Assembly (NCBI GenBank): GCA_027065045.1
Contig: JAMOOX010000007.1
Location: 1-64,000 of the forward strand
Length of the DNA stretch: 64,000 nucleotides
Direction of reading: 5' to 3'
Origin: Campylobacteraceae bacterium
GTDB lineage: Bacteria > Campylobacterota > Campylobacteria > Campylobacterales > Sulfurovaceae
In this document: positions 35,976 to 43,850 of the stretch, piece by piece
Position numbering within the stretch: the first letter of the stretch is position 1
How the letters are laid out: each line of letters opens with the position of its first letter
Translations under genes and position numbers: made by a program
Notes under the pieces: generated by a model
Told to the model about the DNA's origin: nothing
The model's database searches: none
What the model saw: the letters and a program-made list of their open reading frames with translations, nothing else

Positions 35976-36539
35976 ATGTCTAAGTTTGAAATTTCCCTAT
36001 TTATGGGTAAATCTATATTAGCAAATCAAGAAGATATTATAAATCTAAAAATAGAAATACTTACAAAGAATCCATATTTATACACTATAGATACCCAAAT
36101 AGAAAAAGAGTATCTAAAAACATTTGCCAAAATCAAAGATAGTATAGTCGTAATATTAAAAGATAGTGATAAATCAGTAGCAATATTAAATGCCTTACCA
36201 TTAATCTATGAAGATGATAATATTCTTCTATCATGGAGTCAAACAGATTTTGAAGTAAGTTCTATATACTATTTTGAAGAGATTTTTATACTACCTCAAT
36301 ATAATAAACTAGAGTTAAAACAAGAGATATTAAATACAGCACAAGATTGGATAAGAGGGTTTAATAAATATAACTTTTTTATTACATCACTTAGTGATAT
36401 TGATAAAAATATTACTATAAAAGAGCAATTTTATATCAATAACTTATATGATAAATTAGATATTCAATCTCAAAGTAGATATAAAATAGAAAAGGATAAT
36501 CAAAATAACAAACTTCATTTTTGGATTAAAAAGATATAA
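35976..36539 (+). CDS. Unknown protein, weakly GNAT-like
   Basis: A 187-residue soluble protein with a CAGGAG site before ATG 35976. A strand-loop-helix (YYFEEIFILPQYNKLELKQE) followed by NFFITSL recalls the acceptor/CoA region of GNAT acetyltransferases, but the Q/RxxGxG/A loop is absent, so this is only a resemblance. It opens the accessory island that runs to 40355. Confidence 0.45.
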   Translation: MSKFEISLFMGKSILANQEDIINLKIEILTKNPYLYTIDTQIEKEYLKTFAKIKDSIVVILKDSDKSVAILNALPLIYEDDNILLSWSQTDFEVSSIYYFEEIFILPQYNKLELKQEILNTAQDWIRGFNKYNFFITSLSDIDKNITIKEQFYINNLYDKLDIQSQSRYKIEKDNQNNKLHFWIKKI

Positions 36540-36568
36540 TTTTAAAAATCTAAAAATGGAGAGATAAA

Positions 36569-36865
36569 TTGACTAAAGATGAACTTATTAACACCATAAA
36601 ATCAACATATTCAAGAGAAGTTAGAAAAAATCTAATTAAATCCATAATCAGTAGTGAAAAATCAAAAGATAATATCACCAAAGAGAAACAGTATAAAATA
36701 ATAAATCAAATATTTTCATATATTATAAAAGAGAGTGGTTGGAAGATAGCCTCTAATTCCAATGATATAGATACAGTACCACTTGATATAATGGTTGAGG
36801 TGTTTCCTAAAATTTTTGATACTCAGTGGTATCAAGAGAAGATTGTTTCTATTGGTAAAGATTAA
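36569..36865 (+). CDS. Small unknown protein, 98 aa
   Basis: A 98-residue protein starting at TTG 36569 after GGAGAG. It is helical at the start (KDELINTIKSTYSREVRKNL) with a Trp-containing second half (YIIKESGWKIASNSNDIDTV). No family recognised. A 20-base string upstream (36525-36544) recurs before the DUF262 gene, so both may use similar promoters. Confidence 0.5.
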   Translation: MTKDELINTIKSTYSREVRKNLIKSIISSEKSKDNITKEKQYKIINQIFSYIIKESGWKIASNSNDIDTVPLDIMVEVFPKIFDTQWYQEKIVSIGKD

Positions 36866-36870
36866 AAAGA

Positions 36871-36876
36871 TATAAT
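36871..36876 (+). promoter_or_regulatory. -10 element before the DUF262-HEPN pair
   Basis: TATAAT within ATTAAAAAGATATAATTTTA (36861-36880), 25 bases before ATG 36902. The same 20 bases occur at 36525-36544. Confidence 0.5.
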
Positions 36877-36901
36877 TTTATTTATATAAGGAGAGTATAA
36901 A

Positions 36902-37453
36902 ATGAGTTTAAGTGAAGAGATAAAATATAATTTTACAAAAATACATACTACTAAAATAAGAATGTCAATAGGTGAGATTATAAGTATGTATAAAGAGAAA
37001 GAGATTATAATTCAACCTGAATTTCAAAAACTTTTTAGATGGAACAGAGAGCAAAAGTCAAAATTTATAGAATCTATTTTGATTGGGATACCTATTTCAT
37101 CAATACTTGTTCAACAAATGGATGATGGTAGATGGGAATTGATTGATGGAGTAGAGAGAATTTCTACAATTTTAGAGTTTGTTGGTATTCTAGTAAATGA
37201 TAAAAAAGAGTTATATCCTCATCTTAAATTAAATAAAACAAAAATTTTACCAAGTTTAGAGAATATGACTTATGAGAGTTTTAAGGAAAATGATAATCAA
37301 GAGAGTTCAGAAACTTTTTTTGATATAGAAACAAGAATGATTTTTAAAAGAGCTTCATTAGATATAGAGGTAATTAAAATAGATAATAATATGACTAAAT
37401 ATGAACTATTTAATAGATTAAATCCAAATAATCAAATTAATAAAACCCTATAA
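36902..37453 (+). CDS. DUF262 (ParB/GmrS-N-like) protein, short form
   Basis: A 183-residue DUF262 domain protein: IIIQPEFQKLFRWNREQKSKF, ESILIGIPISSILVQ, WELIDGVERISTILEF. The family's active motif is usually DGQQR; here it is DGVER (residues ~82-86), keeping Asp, Gly and Arg. DUF262 proteins bind or hydrolyse nucleotides in GmrSD, BREX/SspE-like and toxin-antitoxin systems. The C-terminus stops at NRLNPNNQINKTL, where relatives continue with ~150 residues, so this is a truncation or a minimal form. The HEPN gene follows after 5 bases. Confidence 0.75.
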   Translation: MSLSEEIKYNFTKIHTTKIRMSIGEIISMYKEKEIIIQPEFQKLFRWNREQKSKFIESILIGIPISSILVQQMDDGRWELIDGVERISTILEFVGILVNDKKELYPHLKLNKTKILPSLENMTYESFKENDNQESSETFFDIETRMIFKRASLDIEVIKIDNNMTKYELFNRLNPNNQINKTL

Positions 37454-37458
37454 TAAAA

Positions 37459-38136
37459 ATGTTAAATTTTGATAGTGAATTAGAAAAATTAGAAGAAAAT
37501 TTAAATAGAGATATTCTTTGGAGAAAAAAAGAGTTAATTAATTTAAAAAATGAAATTGATTCTAAATTTAAACTTAATAATCAAGAAGTAAGCTTTTTGA
37601 TTAGGGGGACTATTGCTTTAGTTTATGCTCATTGGGAAGGAAGTATAAAATCACAATTATCTAGTTATATTAAATTTTTAAATGTGCTTTTAAAAGAAAA
37701 ATATATAGAATTAGATAATTATGATAATGAAATTTTAGATTTAATATTTCAACCAGCAATTAAAACATTATCACATAATACAAAAGAGAAACGATTAAAA
37801 GGAATAGAGAGTTTTAGGAAATTATATTTTGATAAGGAAATTTTAAAAATAGATGCTAATGAGGTTATTGATACAAAATCAAATCTTAGTTTTGAAGTAT
37901 TAAGCAAACTTTTTGATAAATTTAAAGTTCAGCAATTAGATAATATTAATGATAAATTTATTGAACAATTATTAAAAGATAGAAATTCTATAGCACATGG
38001 AGAGAGAAAATATTCAAAGAATATTAATGAAGATATAAAAAAAGATATAGAAAATCGTATAGAAAGAATCAATAAATTAATTGAAATAGTAAAAAATAAT
38101 ATTTTATACAAAGCCCAAAGTTATAAAAAAGGATAA
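37459..38136 (+). CDS. HEPN RNase, MAE_28990/MAE_18760 type
   Basis: A 225-residue helical protein. FLIRGTIALVYAHWEGSIKS is the hallmark of the MAE_28990-type HEPN family, and RNSIAH (R175 to H180) gives the R-x4-H catalytic motif of HEPN RNases. This HEPN type has been predicted as a toxin, often beside a DUF262 gene as here. No strong ribosome site precedes ATG 37459, so translation may depend on DUF262 termination 5 bases upstream. A toxin-antitoxin or abortive-infection role is inferred. Confidence 0.75.
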   Translation: MLNFDSELEKLEENLNRDILWRKKELINLKNEIDSKFKLNNQEVSFLIRGTIALVYAHWEGSIKSQLSSYIKFLNVLLKEKYIELDNYDNEILDLIFQPAIKTLSHNTKEKRLKGIESFRKLYFDKEILKIDANEVIDTKSNLSFEVLSKLFDKFKVQQLDNINDKFIEQLLKDRNSIAHGERKYSKNINEDIKKDIENRIERINKLIEIVKNNILYKAQSYKKG

Positions 38137-38139
38137 AAA

Positions 38140-38634
38140 TTGAGTAGAGTAGCCGTAGCATTTACAGGTGGTTCGGGAAATGGTAAAACCACACTTATAG
38201 AGAAAATTGCCAAAGAGTTAATCAAAACCAAAAAGGTATCTATTATCAAAAATGACCCAAAAGATAAGGCTATTTTTGATGTAGAGGGTAAAGATAGTTA
38301 TAAATTTAGTCAAACTGGTGCTGAGGTAGTGGTTACTTCACCTACAAGGACTACATATTTTAGCCAAAGAGAAAAGAGTCTTGATGAGATTGTAAATATG
38401 ATAAGTGATTTTGATATATTATTGGTTGAGGGGCTTAAGACTCTGCCATTGCCACGGATAGCTATTTTTAGAAATGAGATTGATAAGAGTTATTTTAATT
38501 GTAGTGAGGCTATAGCGATTGATGATAGTATTAATTTAGATGATTATGATATTCCATCATCTATAGATATTTTGGATTTAAATAATATTCAAATGATAAT
38601 TGAGTGGATATGGAAAAATGCTAAAGAGATATAA
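38140..38634 (+). CDS. mobB: Molybdopterin-guanine dinucleotide adaptor MobB
   Basis: A 164-residue P-loop GTPase (AFTGGSGNGKTTLIEKI) that assists MobA in making the Mo-bis-MGD cofactor. Later segments: IIKNDPKDKAIFDVEGKDSYKF and DILLVEGLKTLPLPRIAIFR. The start is TTG 38140, 3 bases after the HEPN stop, with AAAAAAGGA upstream. It is a housekeeping gene placed inside the accessory island, so the HEPN insertion may have landed at its 5' end. Confidence 0.85.
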   Translation: MSRVAVAFTGGSGNGKTTLIEKIAKELIKTKKVSIIKNDPKDKAIFDVEGKDSYKFSQTGAEVVVTSPTRTTYFSQREKSLDEIVNMISDFDILLVEGLKTLPLPRIAIFRNEIDKSYFNCSEAIAIDDSINLDDYDIPSSIDILDLNNIQMIIEWIWKNAKEI

Positions 38635-38647
38635 ATCAATTCTATGT

Positions 38648-38653
38648 TAAAAT
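38648..38653 (+). promoter_or_regulatory. Extended -10 (TGTTAAAAT) before the DUF488 cassette
   Basis: TGTTAAAAT lies in the 36-base gap between mobB and the first DUF488 gene (TTG 38671). Confidence 0.4.
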
Positions 38654-38670
38654 AAAAAAAAAGGGATTTA

Positions 38671-39285
38671 TTGAAAAAATTATATACAATAGGGCATTCA
38701 ATTTATAAAAGTGATGATTTTATATCTCTATTAAGAAGAGATAATATTAATACTATTGTAGATGTAAGAAGTATGCCTTATAGTAAATTTGCCTCTCAAT
38801 ATAATAGAGAGATATTAAAACACTCTCTAAAAGAGAAAGGTATATACTATATTTTTATGGGGGATTTATTGGGGGCAAGATATGAAGATAAAAATCTACT
38901 ATTTGATGATGGTAGAGTTGATTTTAAAAAAGTCCAAGAGATAAAACCATTTCAAGATGGTATTACAAGATTAGAGAGTGGCATATCTAAGGGATATAAT
39001 ATAGCTTTGATGTGTTCAGAAAAAGAGGCTTTTGATTGTCATAGATTTGGATTAGTATCAGAATTTTTGGTTAAAAATGGTATAGATGTAGCACATATAT
39101 ATCCTGATAAAATAGTCTCTCAAGAAAAATTAGAACAACAGCTATTAAAAAAATATAGCAAAAAACTTCCAGAGGCAGATTTATTTAATCCCAATATAAC
39201 TGATAAATTACGAATAAAATTAGCTTATAAATTAAGAAATAGAGATATAGCATATAATGCGATAACAAAAGAGGGTGATGAATAA
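38671..39285 (+). CDS. DUF488 family protein (first copy)
   Basis: A 204-residue DUF488 protein: LYTIGHSIYKSDDFISLL, NTIVDVRSMPYSKFASQYN, IYYIFMGDLLGARYED, and ALMCSEKEAFDCHRFGLV (the C-x-E-x-x-x-x-C-H-R motif). Start is TTG 38671. DUF488 is a rhodanese/HTH-like family with unknown chemistry that recurs in bacterial conflict loci. Its stop shares a base with the next ATG, so the two DUF488 genes are coupled. Confidence 0.88.
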   Translation: MKKLYTIGHSIYKSDDFISLLRRDNINTIVDVRSMPYSKFASQYNREILKHSLKEKGIYYIFMGDLLGARYEDKNLLFDDGRVDFKKVQEIKPFQDGITRLESGISKGYNIALMCSEKEAFDCHRFGLVSEFLVKNGIDVAHIYPDKIVSQEKLEQQLLKKYSKKLPEADLFNPNITDKLRIKLAYKLRNRDIAYNAITKEGDE

Positions 39286-39716
39286 TGAATATTTTTACAA
39301 TTGGATTTTCTCAAAAAAGTGCTGAAGATTTTTTTAAAAAATTACAAGAAAATAAAGTAGAAAAATTAATAGATATTAGATTAAATAATAAATCACAACT
39401 TGCTGGTTTTGCGAATGCGAAGCATTTACCATATTTTTTAAAACTACATAATATTAAATATGAATATAAGCCAAAACTAGCTCCATCAAAAGATTTACTT
39501 AATAATTATAAAAAGAAGACTATTAATTGGAATGAATATATTGAAATTTATAATAAACTCTTAATAGATAGAGATATTTTAAAAAATATTAATATTGATG
39601 ATTTTAATAATAGTGTATTATTATGTAGTGAAGTAACTGCTGAGCAGTGTCATAGAAGATTAATAGCTGAATATTTAAAAGATAATTTTGATAATATTAA
39701 AATAAAGCATCTATAA
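39285..39716 (+). CDS. DUF488 family protein (second, short copy)
   Basis: A 143-residue DUF488 protein: IFTIGFSQKSAEDFFKKL, KLIDIRLNNKSQLAGFANAK, VLLCSEVTAEQCHRRLIAEYL. It keeps the C-x-E-x4-7-C-H-R core but lacks the C-terminal extension of the first copy. The two are divergent paralogues, not a recent tandem duplication. The next gene's ATG follows the stop without a gap. Confidence 0.87.
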   Translation: MNIFTIGFSQKSAEDFFKKLQENKVEKLIDIRLNNKSQLAGFANAKHLPYFLKLHNIKYEYKPKLAPSKDLLNNYKKKTINWNEYIEIYNKLLIDRDILKNINIDDFNNSVLLCSEVTAEQCHRRLIAEYLKDNFDNIKIKHL

Positions 39717-40355
39717 ATGATAAAAACAATAGTAATTTTTGCTAATTCTGTAAAACATAATCAACATTGTGTTGCTGGAAAAGATATAATTACAAAAGAG
39801 TGGATACGACCTGTTGGAGATAAAAATGGTTGTGAATTAAGAGATAAACAAACAAAATATCAAAATCCTTATGGTAAATTTTTAGTAAAACCATTACAAA
39901 AGATAATTATTGATTTCTTAGATAAAGCACCATTAAAACAACAACCTGAGAATTATATTATTTCAAATAATATTTGGCAACAAAATTATAAAATAGAAAG
40001 AGAAAATATTAAATTCTTTTTGGATTATCCAAATAATTTATGGTTAGATGGTATAAGTTATAATGATAGAGTTAATTATAAATTAATTCAAAGTGAGAAT
40101 ATTATAATTAATCAATCTTTATATTTAATAGAGGTTGAAAAAATACATATTTATTGGAAAAATAGGAGTAATTTTAGAGAAAATTCACAACGAAGAGGAT
40201 TTTTTAAATATAATAATATTTCTTATGATTTACCTATAACTGACCCTAATTTTAAAAATTTTCAGGAACAAGATTTAGAAAATAAGTTTTTATGTATTAG
40301 TTTAGGAGAAGAGTACAAAGGATACTGTTATAAATTGATAGCTTCTATTTTATAA
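39717..40355 (+). CDS. Dual OB-fold (DuOB-like) domain protein
   Basis: A 212-residue protein beginning IVIFANSVKHNQHCVAGKDI and continuing EWIRPVGDKNGCELRD, a start typical of the dual OB-fold (DuOB) proteins found beside DUF488 genes in predicted immune or conflict loci. Later strands (FLCISLGEEYKGYCYKLIAS) form the conserved end. OB folds suggest nucleic acid or nucleotide binding. It has no spacer from the second DUF488 gene, so the trio is one translational unit. The family call is from recalled pattern, not a search. Confidence 0.72.
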   Translation: MIKTIVIFANSVKHNQHCVAGKDIITKEWIRPVGDKNGCELRDKQTKYQNPYGKFLVKPLQKIIIDFLDKAPLKQQPENYIISNNIWQQNYKIERENIKFFLDYPNNLWLDGISYNDRVNYKLIQSENIIINQSLYLIEVEKIHIYWKNRSNFRENSQRRGFFKYNNISYDLPITDPNFKNFQEQDLENKFLCISLGEEYKGYCYKLIASIL

Positions 40356-40363
40356 AAAGATTA

Positions 40364-40384
40364 TATAATGTTGTCCCCGACAAC
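40364..40384 (+). promoter_or_regulatory. -10 element and 5'-UTR hairpin of fbp
   Basis: TATAAT at 40364-40369 is followed at once by GTTGTC-CCC-GACAAC (40370-40384), a 6-bp hairpin that would lie at the very 5' end of the fbp mRNA. It could stabilise the message; it may instead end the DuOB transcript. Confidence 0.4.
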
Positions 40385-40411
40385 ACCAATTATTCAAAGG
40401 AGATATAAAAA

Positions 40412-41257
40412 ATGAAAGATATTTTTAAAGCAATAGAAGAGGTAGCATTTAGTATTGATAGTGCTATTAAAAATGAGGATTTAGGATATAGTGATAGTGA
40501 GAATTCATCAGGAGAAGAGCAGTTAAAACTTGATGTCCAAAGTGATAAGATTATAGAGGATAGATTTGCTTCTGTAAGTAGTGTAAAGGCTCTTGTAAGC
40601 GAAGAGAAAGAGGGGGTACTTGAATTCGATAATGATGGAGAATATACTCTATGTTATGACCCTCTTGATGGTTCAAGTTTGGTTGATGTAAATCTATCTG
40701 TTGGTTCTATCTTTGGGATATATAAAGGTGAATTAAAAGGGGATAATATTGTAGCCTCTGCTTATGTAGTATATGGGCCAAGAATAGAACTTGTTTGGGT
40801 AGAAAAAGGCAAAGCACCTATTTTATATCGTGCTAAGGGTAGAGAGTTCAAAGAGATTGGAGAGATTAAGCTTAATCCAAAAGGCAAACTTAATGCTAGT
40901 GGTGGGACTCAACAACATTGGGAAGCTAAACATAAAGCATTTATTGATGGGCTTTTTGCTAATGGGTATAGATTGAGATATAGTGGTGGAATGGTGCCTG
41001 ATTTACATCAAATATTGCTCAAAGGTGGAGGATTGTTTTCATATCCTGCTACCACAGATAAACCAAATGGAAAGCTTAGACAACTATTTGAAGTAATTCC
41101 ATTTGCTCTTGTTTATGAGAGTGCAGGGGGGAGTGCTATTGATGATAAAGGCAAGAGATTATTAGAACTCGTACCATCTCACCCACACGATACATCACCA
41201 TGTTTTTTTGGTTCAAATAGTGAAATAGAGGCACTTCAAGTAGCTTATGGAATCTAA
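40412..41257 (+). CDS. fbp: Fructose-1,6-bisphosphatase class I
   Basis: A 281-residue gluconeogenic enzyme. The metal-site segment [22 protein letters not shown] is intact, with SEEKEG upstream and [17 protein letters not shown] and [25 protein letters not shown] downstream. Slightly shorter than the enterobacterial enzyme, normal for Campylobacterota. An autotroph or gluconeogenic lifestyle would need it. AAAGGAG precedes ATG 40412. Confidence 0.93.
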   Translation: MKDIFKAIEEVAFSIDSAIKNEDLGYSDSENSSGEEQLKLDVQSDKIIEDRFASVSSVKALVSEEKEGVLEFDNDGEYTLCYDPLDGSSLVDVNLSVGSIFGIYKGELKGDNIVASAYVVYGPRIELVWVEKGKAPILYRAKGREFKEIGEIKLNPKGKLNASGGTQQHWEAKHKAFIDGLFANGYRLRYSGGMVPDLHQILLKGGGLFSYPATTDKPNGKLRQLFEVIPFALVYESAGGSAIDDKGKRLLELVPSHPHDTSPCFFGSNSEIEALQVAYGI

Positions 41258-41438
41258 TGATATATATCAGCAAAAACTTGATACTCAAAAAAAACTATTA
41301 GAGGAGTGTCAAATCTCTAAGGGACTTAAAAGTTGTATAAAGTGTGAAAAAATTATAGAGTGTGAATTAAGAGATAGATATGTAAAAAGTGTTTATGCAA
41401 GTATGAATAAAGGGCAAGATGGAGGATTTGAGTTTTAG
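41247..41438 (+). CDS. Small Cys-containing protein, 63 aa
   Basis: A 63-residue protein overlapping the fbp 3' end by 11 bases. It has four cysteines ([21 protein letters not shown]) and the C-terminal stretch [19 protein letters not shown]. The spacing could bind a metal. Coupled to fbp. Function unknown. Confidence 0.65.
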   Translation: MESNDIYQQKLDTQKKLLEECQISKGLKSCIKCEKIIECELRDRYVKSVYASMNKGQDGGFEF

Positions 41439-41461
41439 ACTCTCTCCATCTATATAAAATA

Positions 41462-42649
41462 TTAGTCGTTTTCTACTAAGCTATCTCCACTATATCGTAT
41501 AAACTTCTCTATTCTTCTAATACCATCTCTAATCATAGATATATCTGTGGCAAAACTAAATCTAAAATACCCCTCACTACCAAATCCAATTCCAGGGACT
41601 ACTGCTACTCCTGTCTCTTCCATTAAATCTTTGGCAAACTTCATTGAGTCATTTGATATATCTTTGATATTTACAAATAGATAAAATGCTCCTTGTGGTG
41701 CAACTACACTAACTCCAGGGATATGATTAAATAGTTCAACTGCTTCTAATGCACGAGACTCAAAGGCTCTTCTCATACTCTCTATATCTTTATCCACTTC
41801 ACCATTTAGAGCAGGGATTGCTGCCATTTGTGTGATAGAGTTGATATTTGATGTACTTTGTCCTTGAAGTTTGTTCATAGCAGATATAAGCTCTTTGTTT
41901 GGAGATGCAAGGTAGCCAAATCTCCAACCTGTCATAGCCACTGATTTACTTAATCCATTGATTGTAATTGTTCGTAAAAACATATCACGATTAATACTTG
42001 CAGTTGAAACAAATTTTGTCTCATATATAAGTTTTTCATACATCTCATCACTTGCTACAAAAATATTAGTATCTTTTAATACTCTTGCTAAATCTTCTAA
42101 CTCCTCTTTGGAATATACACTTCCTGTTGGGTTAGATGGAGTTGTAAGGATTAGCATTTTTGTTTTTGGTGTAATTGCACGATGTAACTGTTCTGCTGTA
42201 ATTTTAAATTTATTTATATCATTTGTCTCTATAAATACTGGCACACCACCACTATATTTGATAAGTTCAGGATAAGTTACCCAATAAGGTGCAGGAATAA
42301 TTACTTCATCTCCATCATCAATAAGTGCTTGAAATAGATTAAACAAAGAGTGTTTAGCCCCATTACTTACAATTATATCACTTGGTTGATATGTAAGATT
42401 ATTATCTCTTTGAAGCTTGTTTACAATAGCCTCTTTTAGTGGAGTTATCCCTGCTACGGCTGTATATTTAGTGAAGCCTCTATCAAGTGCCAATTTAGCC
42501 TCATCTTTAATTCTAGTTGGAGTATCAAAGTCTGGTTCTCCTGCTGAAAAACTTAAAATATTTTTGCCTTGTTCTTTAAGCTCATTTGCTTTTGCTGTAA
42601 TCTCTAAAGTTAGAGATGGTGATAATTTGTCCATTCTTTTAGATAACAT
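41462..42649 (-). CDS. aspC: Aspartate aminotransferase, class I
   Basis: A 395-residue PLP aminotransferase of the thermostable AspAT type (MLSKRMDKLSPSLTLEITAK). Motifs: FSAGEPDFDTP, IVSNGAKHSLFNLFQALID, TTPSNPTGSVYS, the PLP-lysine motif NGLSKSVAMTGWRFGYL and FRFSFATDI. Makes aspartate/glutamate; may also serve prephenate. Convergent with fbp's partner gene. Confidence 0.9.
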   Translation of the reverse strand: MLSKRMDKLSPSLTLEITAKANELKEQGKNILSFSAGEPDFDTPTRIKDEAKLALDRGFTKYTAVAGITPLKEAIVNKLQRDNNLTYQPSDIIVSNGAKHSLFNLFQALIDDGDEVIIPAPYWVTYPELIKYSGGVPVFIETNDINKFKITAEQLHRAITPKTKMLILTTPSNPTGSVYSKEELEDLARVLKDTNIFVASDEMYEKLIYETKFVSTASINRDMFLRTITINGLSKSVAMTGWRFGYLASPNKELISAMNKLQGQSTSNINSITQMAAIPALNGEVDKDIESMRRAFESRALEAVELFNHIPGVSVVAPQGAFYLFVNIKDISNDSMKFAKDLMEETGVAVVPGIGFGSEGYFRFSFATDISMIRDGIRRIEKFIRYSGDSLVEND

Positions 42650-42778
42650 AATTTAAACCCTTGATAAAAAATTTTGTTATTATACAATTAAGTTCTTTTA
42701 AATCAAATTAATTAAAATATAACTACAATCTATTAAATTTATACTTTTGATCACTTTGGAAATAGTAGTTGTTTATGC

Positions 42779-42784
42779 TATAAT
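42779..42784 (+). promoter_or_regulatory. Extended -10 before the decayed AAA-ATPase-like gene
   Basis: TGCTATAAT, 18 bases before ATG 42803; same flanking string as the promoter at 2159. Confidence 0.55.
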
Positions 42785-42802
42785 AAACCAAAAAGGATAG
42801 AG

Positions 42803-43335
42803 ATGTTGCCCTATGGAATAAGCGATTTTAGAAGAGTAAAATTGGAAAATTATTATTATGTAGATAAGACTCACTTTATCCCAAAAATAGAACAACAACC
42901 TCCATTTTTATTTCTTATTCGTCCACAAAGATTTGGGAAAAGCCTATTTCTAAATATGTTAGCTTTATATTATGATATATTCTATTATCACAAATGATTA
43001 TATATTTAATAGTGCTGTTGGAATTACCAAAGATGAGCTAAAAAGATTATTAAATCACTATAATTTAAATAAAGAACTTAATATTGGTGATTGGTATAAT
43101 AACTATAAATTTAATAAAGATGTGAAAGATACTATATCAAACGATTAAAAGAATTATGGGTGAGTATATCCAAAAGGCTTTGTAGATATATACCTTAAAA
43201 TTCACTCAAGATGAGTTATCAAAACAGATAACAGAGGCAAAAAAGCAGTTAGCTAAATACAATCCTAAAGGGTTAGAAAAGGGTATAGTAGTTGTATTTA
43301 ATGGTTGGGAGATGGTATATTGCAAGGAGGTTTAG
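42803..43335 (+). pseudogene. AAA-ATPase-like / PD-(D/E)XK gene, mostly deleted
   Basis: The first 64 codons (LPYGISDFRRVKLENYYYVD, LIRPQRFGKSLFLNML) match the start of the intact protein at 2184. The frame then breaks. Later pieces in shifting frames match its middle (ITKDELKRLL, WYNNYKFN) and C-terminus (KKQLAKYNPKGLEKGI, NGWEMVYCKEV, ending 43335). About two thirds of the gene, including Walker B and the nuclease core, is gone through several deletions. Confidence 0.85.
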
Positions 43336-43369
43336 AGTTTTTAAAATAAGAAAAATAGATGTTTTTTAG

Positions 43370-43396
43370 TAAATAAGAGTAAATTACTCTTATTTA
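43370..43396 (+). terminator. 12-bp perfect hairpin before cytochrome c
   Basis: TAAATAAGAGTA, AAT loop, TACTCTTATTTA. It lies between the pseudogene and the cytochrome c gene. AT-rich but fully paired; it is followed by AGCTTT rather than a long U-run. Confidence 0.45.
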
Positions 43397-43469
43397 GCTT
43401 TAAATTAAGACTATTTTTATCCTATTTAAGATATTATTTAAAATAATAAATTTTATAAAAGGAACTTAT

Positions 43470-43808
43470 ATGAAAAAGCTAATAACTTCAATAGTAATTT
43501 TAACAACAACAAACTTGATGGCAGATGTAGTTGCAGGGGAAAAAGTATATAAAGCAAATTGTGCAATTTGTCATACAGTCAATGGTGGTTCTGCTATGGG
43601 TAAGGACTTTAATATTGTATCTTATACAAGAACAAAAGCCAAAATAGAAGCGTATGCAAAAGATCCTTATAGTTTATTTAAAGAGTTTGGATATAGTGCT
43701 AATGCTATGCCGACACTTCCATTAGAAGATAAAGAGTTTAAAGATGTAGCAGACTATATATCATCTCTACAACCATTTAAGATTTGGATGAAAAAAGGTA
43801 GTAAATAA
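43470..43808 (+). CDS. Periplasmic c-type cytochrome, mono-haem
   Basis: A 112-residue cytochrome with a signal peptide (ITSIVILTTTNLMA) and one haem site, NCAICH, near residue 35, plus a probable distal Met in NAMPTLP. The size fits a class I soluble electron carrier; sulphur-oxidising Campylobacterota use many. AAAAGGAA precedes ATG 43470. Monocistronic. Confidence 0.87.
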   Translation: MKKLITSIVILTTTNLMADVVAGEKVYKANCAICHTVNGGSAMGKDFNIVSYTRTKAKIEAYAKDPYSLFKEFGYSANAMPTLPLEDKEFKDVADYISSLQPFKIWMKKGSK

Positions 43809-43850
43809 AATAAAATTGGAGAGTTGATATTTAACTCTCCAAAATAGTTA

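Noticed and set aside
35976-36539. GNAT acetyltransferase toxin
   Set aside because: Only one strand-helix resembles GNAT; the CoA-binding loop is missing, so I left it as unknown.
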